NCBI RefSeq assembly: GCF_025717535.1
Contig: NZ_JAJIRO010000001.1
Location: 124,001 to 188,000, forward strand
From: Paucibacter sp. Y2R2-4
Lineage (GTDB): Bacteria; Pseudomonadota; Gammaproteobacteria; Burkholderiales; Burkholderiaceae_C
Length of the DNA: 64,000 nt
Direction of reading: 5' to 3'
Under the pieces are notes generated by a model. That model saw nothing but the letters and a program-made list of their open reading frames with translations, was not told the origin of the DNA and ran no database searches. Position 1 is the first letter of the stretch. The number at the start of each line of letters is the position of its first letter. Shown here one piece after another: positions 1-7,970 of the stretch. Both the position numbers and the translations under genes were made by a program.

Positions 1-83
1 TGGGCGGCGACCAAAACTTGGCTCGCTTTGAATCTGTTTACCTGCGTTGATTTTGTTTTTTACTGTTTAGGGATGGATCTCCG

Positions 84-755
84 ATGAATCGTTTTTCTGC
101 TCTCGCCTTGGCCTGTACCTTGGCCTTCACTGCCAGCCTGCCTTTGTCGGCCCAAGCCCAAGGCGTGACCACCAATACCGTCAGTGCCAAGACCGATGGT
201 GCCCGCATGAAGGGTGCGGAGATCGAGTACCGCGCCCGTGTGGTGGAGCTGGATGCGGGCAATCGCCTGCTGACACTGCGCGGCCCCAAGGGTCGCTTGA
301 GCACGGTCAAGGTGCCGGCCGAGATGCAGAACTTTGAGAAGGTTCGCGTCGGTGACGATCTGGTGATCCGTTATGCCACCGCCATCGCAGCGGCCATGGA
401 GCCCACCAGCAAGAGCGGTATTCGTGAACGGGTGGAGTCTTCCTCCGAAGGTCGTGTTGAGTCTGGCGGCATGCCAGCCGTGGCCGCCGGTCACACGGTG
501 GAAGTGCTTGCCGTCATCACCGCCTTGGACCCAAAGGCGAACACCGCCACTTTGCGCGGCGTGAAACGCACCGAGACTTTGGCCGTGCCCGCGAATGTGG
601 ACATCAACAAACTCAAGGTGGGCGACGAAGTCCGCCTGGCCATGGTGGAAGCGATGGCCATCAGCATCGAGCATGCGCCAGCTGCCAAAGCTGCCGCCAG
701 CAAGCCCGCTGCGCCCAAGGCCGCCAAGCCTGCAGCCTCGGCCGCGTCGAAATAA
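84..755 (+). CDS. Secreted protein with duplicated small domain, function unknown
   Basis: 223 residues. The first 26 residues form a Sec signal peptide (hydrophobic core, then AQAQG), so the product is probably periplasmic. The body holds two related segments, about residues 53-105 and 135-195. Each follows the pattern V-x-x-L-D, then TLRG-x-K, then a VP, then K-x-x-VGD, so a small, probably beta-rich, module was duplicated. The last 25 residues are a low-complexity Ala/Lys/Pro tail. I do not recognise a characterised family. It lies 46 bases upstream of a DUF4136 lipoprotein on the same strand, so the two may be co-transcribed and both act in the envelope. Confidence 0.75.
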   Translation: MNRFSALALACTLAFTASLPLSAQAQGVTTNTVSAKTDGARMKGAEIEYRARVVELDAGNRLLTLRGPKGRLSTVKVPAEMQNFEKVRVGDDLVIRYATAIAAAMEPTSKSGIRERVESSSEGRVESGGMPAVAAGHTVEVLAVITALDPKANTATLRGVKRTETLAVPANVDINKLKVGDEVRLAMVEAMAISIEHAPAAKAAASKPAAPKAAKPAASAASK

Positions 756-801
756 GACGTGTGGCCCAGCGTTTTTGCATTTCTAGATTGAGGAGCTCGC
801 C

Positions 802-1422
802 ATGGCATTGAATTTTTTGACCAGCCGACGCAAGACAGTCCTTAGCTTCAGCGTGGCCGCTTTGGTCGTCTTGCTGAGTGCTTGCGCGAGCGGCCCACAG
901 GTGCGGGTCAGCATGGACAAGTCGGCCGAGTTCAGCCAATACCAGACCTTTGCCTTTGCTGACCCCTTGGGCACCGACCGAGGCGGCTACCAAAGCATCG
1001 TCAGCCAGCACCTGAAAGACGCGACCAAGCAAGAGTTGGAGGCTCGCGGCCTGCGTTATGTGGCGAGCTCACCGCAACTGCTGGTGAACTTCAGCGCTTC
1101 TTTGAACGAGAAGATGCGCGTCATGTCGACGCCAGCGCCGATGTTGGGCATGGGCTATTACGGCTATCGCGCTGGCATGTACACCGCCTGGCCGCTGTAT
1201 GCCGAGCAACAGACGGTGACGCAGTACACCGAGGGCACTTTGAACATCGATGTGGTTGACGCCGCACGCAAGCAACTGGTGTGGGAGGGTGTGGTCACGG
1301 ACAGCGTCACGCAAAAAGAGCTGGATCAACTCAAGACCAGCATCGATATTGCGGTGAAGGCCGCTTTTGCCAAGTACCCGGTGGCTTTGCCTGCCGCAGC
1401 GACTGCGCCGAAGTCGCCCTGA
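802..1422 (+). CDS. DUF4136 domain lipoprotein
   Basis: 206 residues. A hydrophobic stretch at residues 14-27 ends in a lipobox (LLSAC, Cys28), so this is predicted to be an outer- or inner-membrane lipoprotein. After the Cys comes the usual DUF4136 pattern: a start near 'FSQYQTFAF', a central 'LEARGLRYV', a Gly/Tyr-rich loop (GMGYYGYRAGMY), and a C-terminal 'GTLNIDVVDAARKQLVWEG' segment. DUF4136 proteins are common envelope lipoproteins of unknown role. The start is backed by a GGAG eight bases upstream. It follows the secreted protein at 84-755 and ends before a strong hairpin terminator. Confidence 0.88.
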   Translation: MALNFLTSRRKTVLSFSVAALVVLLSACASGPQVRVSMDKSAEFSQYQTFAFADPLGTDRGGYQSIVSQHLKDATKQELEARGLRYVASSPQLLVNFSASLNEKMRVMSTPAPMLGMGYYGYRAGMYTAWPLYAEQQTVTQYTEGTLNIDVVDAARKQLVWEGVVTDSVTQKELDQLKTSIDIAVKAAFAKYPVALPAAATAPKSP

Positions 1423-1470
1423 GCCAAGGGACAGTACAGGGGCGAGGATGGACCGTTAGGTCCAAAGAAA

Positions 1471-1497
1471 AACGGCTGCAAGATGCAGCCGTTTTTT
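1471..1497. terminator. Bidirectional rho-independent terminator
   Basis: A perfect 10-bp stem (AACGGCTGCA / TGCAGCCGTT) closes a three-base loop. It is followed by a T run on the plus strand and preceded by an A run, so it can also serve the minus strand. It sits between the convergent DUF4136 lipoprotein gene and the ABC exporter gene. Confidence 0.9.
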
Positions 1498-1525
1498 CGT
1501 CTTGCTGAGAACTATTGGCTGCCCT

Positions 1526-3421
1526 TCAAGCTGCGAATTGCAGCGCCGCCAGACGCGCATAAAGGCCGCCGCGCGCACTCAACTCGGCGTGCGTGCCGAC
1601 CTCGACAATGCGGCCCTGCTCCATCACCACAATGCGGTCGGCACGTTGCACCGTCGCCAAGCGGTGCGCAATCACCAGCGTGGTGCGGTGCTGCATCGCG
1701 GCCTCAAGTGCGGCTTGGACCATGCGTTCGCTTTCGGCGTCGAGCGCGCTGGTGGCTTCATCCAGCAGCAGCAGTGGTGGGTTTTTCAACATCGCCCGCG
1801 CAATGCTGATGCGCTGCCGCTGGCCGCCAGACAAGCGCACGCCACGTTCACCCAAAAAGCTGGCATAGCCTTCGGGCAGGCGCAGGATGAACTCGTCAGC
1901 AAACGCGGCCTTGGCGGCGGCGATGACCTCGGCATCTGTGGCCTCGGGGCGGCCATAACGGATGTTTTCCATGGCGCTGGTCGAGAAGATCACGCTGTCT
2001 TGTGGCACCAGGCCGATGGCGGAGCGCAGGTCTTGCAGGCGCAGGCGCTGGGTGGGCACGCCGTTCAGGCTGATGAGGCCCGATTGCGGGTCATAAAAGC
2101 GCAGCAGAAGTTGCAAGACCGTACTCTTGCCGGCGCCGCTGGGGCCGACCAGGGCCACGGTTTCGCCCGGCTGGATTTGCAAGTCAAAGTCTTGCAGCGC
2201 CGCTTGTTGAGGCCGCGAGGGGTAGTTGAAGCTTAAGGCTTGTAGATGCAGGGCCAGGCCTCCGCTGGACGGCGGCAGGCTGAGCGGCTCGGCGGGGTCC
2301 GCCACCTTGCTCTGGCTGGCCAGCAACTCCATCAAGCGCTCGGTCGCCCCGGCGGCGCGCAAGACGTCGCCGTAGACCTCGGCCAAGACCGCCACGCTGC
2401 TGACCAGCAGGATCACATAAACAATGGTCTGCCCCAAGTGGCCGGCGCTGATGCGGCCCGCCATCACGGCCTGCGTGCCTTGGTAAAGCCCCCAGAGCAG
2501 GGCGCCGAAGGTGGCGGTGATGATGAAGGCGACCAGGCCCGATCGCACCAGCGCGCGCTTGCGGGCGGTGTCAAATGCGTTCTCGCTGGCTTGGGCGAAG
2601 CGTTCGGCCTCGGCCACCTCTTGGGTATAGCTTTGCACCACAGGCACGGCATTCAAGACCTCGGCGGCAATAGCGCTGGTATCGGCGACGCGGTCCTGGC
2701 TGGCGCGGCTGAGCTTGCGTACCCGCCGGCCAAAATAGATCGCGGGCGACACCACCAAGATCAAGATGCCCAGCACTTGGGTCATCACCAAGGGGTTGGT
2801 GGCGATCAACATGAGCATGGCTCCCACGCCCATCACCGTGCTGCGCAAACCCATGGACAAGCTTGAGCCCACCACGGTTTGCACCACGGTGGTGTCGGTG
2901 GTGATGCGCGACAACACCTCGCCGGTTTGCGTGGTTTCAAAAAACTCTGGGCTTTGTTTGAGTACATGGCGGTAGACCGCGCTGCGCAAATCAGCGGTGA
3001 CGCGTTCACCCAGCCAGGTCACCATATAAAAGCGCGCTGCCGAGAAGACACCCAGCGCGGCGCCCACCGCAAACAAGGCCAAGAAATGCTCGCGCATGGC
3101 CATCAAGCGCTCGCCGTGCTGGGCCGGGCCGCTGCTAGCTGCGCCTCCTGTGCCCTGCATTCCTTGGTCGACCAAGCCGCGCAGGGCCAGGGGAAAGGCT
3201 AATGTTGCCAAAGCGGCCAAAAGCAAGAACACCAGGGCCACGCCGATATGACGCCGGTAGGGGCGTAAAAACGGCCACAGGCCGCTCAGCGAGCGTGGCT
3301 TGCCCTTAGGCTTTTCGTTCGCGTCTTTTCTGTCGAGTTCGGCGGACTCAGGCAGGCTGCTGCTCGGGACGCTCGCTTGGGGCATTTCTGCCGATTGAAT
3401 CGGTGCTGACTTGGAAACCAT
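1526..3421 (-). CDS. ABC exporter, fused membrane and ATPase domains (MsbA/ABCB type)
   Basis: 631 residues from the ATG at 3421; the frame stays open 16 codons further upstream, but that stretch lacks a family-like sequence. A charged leader of about 45 residues is followed by a six-helix ABC transmembrane domain, then a nucleotide-binding domain with Walker A GPSGAGKST (about residue 424), the signature LSGGQRQR (about 530), Walker B LLLLDEATSALD (about 550) and the H-loop (IAHRLAT). One polypeptide makes a half-transporter that dimerises in the inner membrane. The family exports lipids, drugs or peptides. Substrate is not deducible, since no accessory gene is adjacent. Confidence 0.9.
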   Translation of the reverse strand: MVSKSAPIQSAEMPQASVPSSSLPESAELDRKDANEKPKGKPRSLSGLWPFLRPYRRHIGVALVFLLLAALATLAFPLALRGLVDQGMQGTGGAASSGPAQHGERLMAMREHFLALFAVGAALGVFSAARFYMVTWLGERVTADLRSAVYRHVLKQSPEFFETTQTGEVLSRITTDTTVVQTVVGSSLSMGLRSTVMGVGAMLMLIATNPLVMTQVLGILILVVSPAIYFGRRVRKLSRASQDRVADTSAIAAEVLNAVPVVQSYTQEVAEAERFAQASENAFDTARKRALVRSGLVAFIITATFGALLWGLYQGTQAVMAGRISAGHLGQTIVYVILLVSSVAVLAEVYGDVLRAAGATERLMELLASQSKVADPAEPLSLPPSSGGLALHLQALSFNYPSRPQQAALQDFDLQIQPGETVALVGPSGAGKSTVLQLLLRFYDPQSGLISLNGVPTQRLRLQDLRSAIGLVPQDSVIFSTSAMENIRYGRPEATDAEVIAAAKAAFADEFILRLPEGYASFLGERGVRLSGGQRQRISIARAMLKNPPLLLLDEATSALDAESERMVQAALEAAMQHRTTLVIAHRLATVQRADRIVVMEQGRIVEVGTHAELSARGGLYARLAALQFAA

Positions 3422-3530
3422 GCCGCAGTGTAGGCGGCGCAGGTGAAGGAAATTTTGTGCCTGCTTCAAAGTCCTTCAGCTCTTTAGCCCTGCAGTCCTT
3501 CACCCTTTGCAGCCCTGAGGCTTCAAGGGC

Positions 3531-5681
3531 TCATAGATTGCTGGCGAACAGCCGTTTGATGAACAGGTCCTTGAAGCTCTTCGCTTCGCCCAAGCCCAAA
3601 CGTTCCAGATAAGCGGGAGGGACGGGCTTCTCTGGTCCCAAACTCCGCAAAATCATGCCGACCAACTCCACCGGATGACGACTGGCATGCTTGAGCTTCT
3701 TCAGCGTGCGCACGATGACCAACTCGTCCGCATTCAAGTCGGTGCCGAAGGGGAAGTCGGGCAAGTCACCCGCGTTGCGCCAGGGTCGCAGCTTTTCTCG
3801 CAAGGCTTCGGGGCTGTTGTGGCGCGCCCATTCCGGCAGTTGGTAGTCGTCCTCCAGCTTGCCATGAGCCTTGGCCTCGTCCATCAGCTCCGCTTGAAAG
3901 CGCGAGTCCGCGATCACCAGCAAGCGCTTGATGCACTCGGCATCGGTACAGCCGCGCAACTCGGCCACGCCATATTCGGTGATGACTACATCGCGCAGAT
4001 GCCGTGGAATGGTGCAGTTGGCATAACTCCAGACAATATTGCTGCGCAAGCCGTCTTTGTTGTCATGGCTGGCGCGCAGCATCAAGATGCTTCGGGCATC
4101 GGGCAGCGCGTGGGCCATGGCCACGAAGTTGTACTGGCCTCCTACGCCCGACACCACTTGCCCAGACTCCAAACCATCAGAGGCCGCCGCCCCCAGCAGG
4201 CTGACCTTCATGGCGGTATTGATCAGGCTGGCTTTGACCCGCTGAGCACGCTTGAGCGCTTCGCTGCCGGTGCTGTCGCTGTACAGCTCGTTGATGAAGG
4301 CAATCCGGGTCATGTCGATCTGCGCCAGCATCTCGGGCGGCAGATCGCGCAGGGCTTGGTAAAAGTCGCGTGGGCCGAGGAAGAAACCGCCGTGCATCAA
4401 GGTGGCCTTGGACCAGCGCTCGCCCAAGAGATGCTGAGCAATCGCGGCTGCTGCCCTCGGGTCGCGCAAATCATTGAGCAGCGAATGCGCTCCGAGAACC
4501 AAGCGATCCTGCAGCAACTGAACACCGGGCTTGAAAAGCCCCTGCGCTTGCAAAAAATCCAAGTCTTTGACACGAAGGGGCGAGGTGATCAGACCTGCCT
4601 CCAGCAAGTCTTGAAGGGCGTCTTTATCAGGCTTGTCACCCAAGCGGCCTGCCAGGGCCAGGTTTTGCATGCCGAGGTCGGCGTAGACACGACGGCGAAT
4701 CACGCCACCCTGGATCAATCGCATAAAGCCGTTGACGAACATCTCCGAGCAACCATACAGGCCTTGTTCAAAGCGGCCCAGTTCGCGGCCTTGTGTCTGG
4801 CCGTGGCACAGCGCGGTGAGTATGGCTTTGAAGTTCTCAGGCCGTTGATCGCGTACCAAGAGCGATTGCGCAATGGCGTCGCCTAGGGAGCCAATGCCAA
4901 TTTGCAGCGTACCGCCGTCCCGCACCAAGCTCGCTGCATGCAGGCCGATGGCGTAGTCGGCCCAGCTGATGGAGGCGTTCGGCGGCGCGAACAGGGCATG
5001 GCTGCAGCCCGGCGCGTCGACGATCCAATCAAACATTTCAGCGGGGACCAGGGCATGGCCGCTCATGAAGGGCAATTGCCGATTCACCATGGCCACCGTC
5101 ATCAGGGGCTGCTGTAGTGCGCGAGCCCGCTCCCAAAGATCAAAACTGAGGTCAGGGTTGCAAGACAGCGAGTACTGCATCTCGCCATCCGCGCCCGGTC
5201 GCGCCGCCACCGCTTGCATCAATAGATTGATGCCATGCGACATCATGTCGCGCACCGCGAAGCTGTAATTCGTGCAAACAAAGCCCTGCTGTGCGGCGGC
5301 GTGGCCGAGGTAGTCGCCGGTCTTCATGAAGAACTCGTGCACCTCAATATGGGCGGGCAGAGTGCCGCTGCGCAGCGCCTTGACATAGTCCAGATCGGGG
5401 TAGTCCTCAAAGACCCGATCGACCAAAGGCGCCAGGAAATGCGCCTCCAGTTCAGAGCTGCCTTTGGGCTTCTCCAGCGACAAAGCGGTGAATATTTTCA
5501 AGCGCCGGCTCGGATTGGCTTCGATGCGGCGGTAAAGCGAATTCACCAACGGGTTGGGTTTGCCAATGCCCAGCGGAATCGCCATCACGATATCGCCCTG
5601 CACGGTTTGCAGGATTTGATCGACCGTGCGCTCCACACTATCCAACACCCGCGGCTGAAGTGGCTTTGCTGCCGTTTGCAT
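3531..5681 (-). CDS. Acetyl-CoA hydrolase/transferase family protein
   Basis: 716 residues starting at MQTAAK; GGAGAC lies 9 bases before that ATG, which I prefer to the upstream ATGs at 5705 and 5708. The protein has an N-terminal CoA-transferase half and the C-terminal acetyl-CoA hydrolase half. The conserved patterns include SGVGGQYNF and ITEYGVAELRG, typical of enzymes that move CoA between acyl-CoA and a carboxylate or hydrolyse acetyl-CoA. At about 716 residues it belongs to the long bacterial subgroup rather than the roughly 500-residue Ach1 or Cat1 forms, and the extra N-terminal part is unassigned. It stands alone between the ABC exporter and the diguanylate cyclase. Confidence 0.85.
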   Translation of the reverse strand: MQTAAKPLQPRVLDSVERTVDQILQTVQGDIVMAIPLGIGKPNPLVNSLYRRIEANPSRRLKIFTALSLEKPKGSSELEAHFLAPLVDRVFEDYPDLDYVKALRSGTLPAHIEVHEFFMKTGDYLGHAAAQQGFVCTNYSFAVRDMMSHGINLLMQAVAARPGADGEMQYSLSCNPDLSFDLWERARALQQPLMTVAMVNRQLPFMSGHALVPAEMFDWIVDAPGCSHALFAPPNASISWADYAIGLHAASLVRDGGTLQIGIGSLGDAIAQSLLVRDQRPENFKAILTALCHGQTQGRELGRFEQGLYGCSEMFVNGFMRLIQGGVIRRRVYADLGMQNLALAGRLGDKPDKDALQDLLEAGLITSPLRVKDLDFLQAQGLFKPGVQLLQDRLVLGAHSLLNDLRDPRAAAAIAQHLLGERWSKATLMHGGFFLGPRDFYQALRDLPPEMLAQIDMTRIAFINELYSDSTGSEALKRAQRVKASLINTAMKVSLLGAAASDGLESGQVVSGVGGQYNFVAMAHALPDARSILMLRASHDNKDGLRSNIVWSYANCTIPRHLRDVVITEYGVAELRGCTDAECIKRLLVIADSRFQAELMDEAKAHGKLEDDYQLPEWARHNSPEALREKLRPWRNAGDLPDFPFGTDLNADELVIVRTLKKLKHASRHPVELVGMILRSLGPEKPVPPAYLERLGLGEAKSFKDLFIKRLFASNL

Positions 5682-5920
5682 AGGTTTTGTCTCCAGGCTG
5701 CGCATCAAGGCGTCAGCGTTCTGTTAGTGCTTCAGTGAGCTTTTTGAGTTTGCCCAAGGTTTTCCGAACACAGTCTGTCTGATCGCGCGCATACAGGGTT
5801 TGACATGAGGCAAGCTTGCAACAGGCGGCGTGGGTATTGATACCTTCTTTCGGGGGATGGGCCTGAGCTGGGATGAGCCTGTGCTGAAATTAAGACCACT
5901 CAAAAGCGCGCTATTCGCAC

Positions 5921-6730
5921 ATGGTTAAAAAGTTGGAGCAAGCAGTCAGCTTGAATCCCATCCGCCAGGCTCAGGCCCGATTTGGCACCGCGCCTGTTTT
6001 GCTCGTGTTCACCGTCTTGGCCACCCTGCTGGCCTTGGCCGCTTCTCAGGTTTTGGTATCGGTCTTGGCCCTGGGAGACCGACTCACTGCGGCATGGGCC
6101 GCCGGTGTGTGCGCCAGCGTGCTGGCCTTTGGACTCGGACATTTGATCTTGGGTCAGTTGGCGTTTCAGCGACAAACAGACCTGGACTTCAGCCGCCATG
6201 CGAGCTTGGATGCGCTGACCGGTGTCTTCAATCGCCGCCACTTTCTAAACCAGGTGGAGCGCGAATGGTCTTTGGCGCGGCGCTACAACACCGACTGCGC
6301 TTTGCTGGTCATTGATATCGACCATTTCAAACGGGTCAATGACGGTTTTGGACACCGCTGCGGTGATCTGCTTTTGCGCCAAATCGCCGACGCCTGCAGC
6401 GAAACCCTGCGTCAAGCCGATGTGCTGGCTCGTTTTGGCGGTGAAGAGTTCATCTTGTTCTTGCCGCATACCGATCCCTTGGGTGCGCTGGATGTGGCGG
6501 AACGTGTGCGCGAGCGCATTGAGCGTCTCAATTTCGCCTGGAACGGTCACAGCATTCCGGTCAGCGCCAGTGTGGGTGTGGCCGCGCTGCAGCCCAAACA
6601 TCAGGCTTTGGAGCATCTGGTTCACGAGGCTGAAGATGCGCTAGACCTTGCTAAGACGGAGGGGCGCAACTGTGTCCGGGCCGGTGCAGGCTTGCTATCC
6701 GGCAAAGCGAGCAGCTTGATGCGCAACTGA
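5921..6730 (+). CDS. Membrane-anchored diguanylate cyclase (GGDEF)
   Basis: 269 residues. Two hydrophobic helices (about residues 24-50 and 56-82) are followed by a GGDEF domain with active-site GGEEF at residues 173-177, so c-di-GMP synthesis from two GTP is expected. An RxxD motif (RQAD) lies exactly five residues before the GGEEF, which is the known inhibitory I-site. No PAS, GAF or HAMP sensor is present, and the short two-helix N-terminus is the only possible sensing part. No phosphodiesterase domain is attached. The PilZ-domain protein at 36175 is the only other c-di-GMP-related gene in the window, and canonical PilZ itself may not bind the nucleotide. Confidence 0.92.
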   Translation: MVKKLEQAVSLNPIRQAQARFGTAPVLLVFTVLATLLALAASQVLVSVLALGDRLTAAWAAGVCASVLAFGLGHLILGQLAFQRQTDLDFSRHASLDALTGVFNRRHFLNQVEREWSLARRYNTDCALLVIDIDHFKRVNDGFGHRCGDLLLRQIADACSETLRQADVLARFGGEEFILFLPHTDPLGALDVAERVRERIERLNFAWNGHSIPVSASVGVAALQPKHQALEHLVHEAEDALDLAKTEGRNCVRAGAGLLSGKASSLMRN

Positions 6731-6773
6731 GAGATCGCGAGGTCTAGCCGCGCTGATTGCGACGGCGTCTTCT

Positions 6774-7970
6774 TCAGGCCAGTTTTACTGCGCCGGCATA
6801 ACCGGTCATTTCGAGGTAGCCCAGGCCCAGGCGCTTGCCCGTCGCGTTGCGCAACTCCGCCGGCCCCTCCCAATATCGCATGCCAGTGCTGGCCCGGGCA
6901 TCGATCTCCTGCGCCTCAATCAGGGCGTGCAAAGTGAAGGTCGCCACAGGTGTCTGCAGGCGCCAGGCCACCGGATACTGCGCCTGGCTGGTGGGGCTGC
7001 GCCAGGTTTTGAGGACCTGCATGCTGACTTGCTCGGGGGCGAAGTTCTGTGCTTCACCCACAAGGCCTGCTGAGGCCGTCCGATAGCTACCGCCGCTCCA
7101 CAGCGTGCTGCCATCGGCACGGCGCAGGCGAAACAGGGTCAGGGCGGCGCCATCATGCAGATTGATGCCCATCCAGTCCCAGCCCACGCCTTTATCGGCG
7201 CTGCGGGCTTCGGCCGCGCCCAGCAGCTGATCGCTCCATTCGTGATCCAACCAAGCCAGGGCTCGCAGATTGCTTTGGCGGCCTTCCAGCTTGAGGCGCG
7301 CCTCGCCCTGGAGTTGGACCTGACTGTAGTAATGGCTGAACTGCTCGGCACCCGGCCCCTTGCGCGAGAAGCCGGCCTCTCCTTGCAGCAAAGTCGGCTG
7401 CAGGGCGAGCAGTTGGAGCGCCAAATCAAAGCGGCCATGGCTGCTCCCTTGCATCGCGGCGGCATAGTGAGAGGCGGTGCCGTCTTTGCCTTCCCGGCTG
7501 TCCTTGCGACGCAAGAACCAAGCGCCCATCTGCACATCGCAGTCTTGCTCACTGGCGTGCGCCAAGCCCGGAAACTGGCGGGCGATGCGTTGATCATGGC
7601 TTAAGCTGGCCGCGCCAATATCGCTGAGGACGGCATGGGCCATCATCAACTGGCGCGCAGCAAAGTTGCTAGGGTGTTCCGCAGCCGCTGGACCACGAAC
7701 GCGAAAGAAGGTGAGCTGAAAGCCATAGCGCGGCTGGCTTTGCGCATCGATGGGCGCATCTCCATCGAACAAGAGGCCGCTCAAATACCACCACTCCAAA
7801 CGGCTTTGAGGATGAGCGCCGAAGTCGCGTGGAAAACTCAGAGGGCTTCGCCGCGCCGACGGCTGAGGCACTGCGATAGCGATCTTGGCCGTATCCGTTG
7901 CCGCTGCTGCGGCCAAGAACAAAAGGCGCCGTCTTTGCAGCCAGTGGCTACCAGTGTTCCAAGCCTGCAT
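6774..7970 (-). CDS. Secreted lipocalin-like hydrolase (AttH/CrtC family)
   Basis: 398 residues from the ATG at 7970, chosen because AGGAGGA lies just upstream; the stop of the permease gene overlaps this start (TGATG). An Arg-rich n-region (QRRRLLF) and an Ala-rich hydrophobic stretch form the export signal. The mature part begins SPLSFPRDFGAHPQ, then LEWWYLSG, which is characteristic of the AttH/CrtC lipocalin-like family (COG5621 'predicted secreted hydrolase'). Related genes are linked to an ATPase and FtsX-type permeases in attEFGH operons, and the same linkage is seen here. The family is structurally a double lipocalin and its substrate is unknown. Confidence 0.85.
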   Translation of the reverse strand: MQAWNTGSHWLQRRRLLFLAAAAATDTAKIAIAVPQPSARRSPLSFPRDFGAHPQSRLEWWYLSGLLFDGDAPIDAQSQPRYGFQLTFFRVRGPAAAEHPSNFAARQLMMAHAVLSDIGAASLSHDQRIARQFPGLAHASEQDCDVQMGAWFLRRKDSREGKDGTASHYAAAMQGSSHGRFDLALQLLALQPTLLQGEAGFSRKGPGAEQFSHYYSQVQLQGEARLKLEGRQSNLRALAWLDHEWSDQLLGAAEARSADKGVGWDWMGINLHDGAALTLFRLRRADGSTLWSGGSYRTASAGLVGEAQNFAPEQVSMQVLKTWRSPTSQAQYPVAWRLQTPVATFTLHALIEAQEIDARASTGMRYWEGPAELRNATGKRLGLGYLEMTGYAGAVKLA

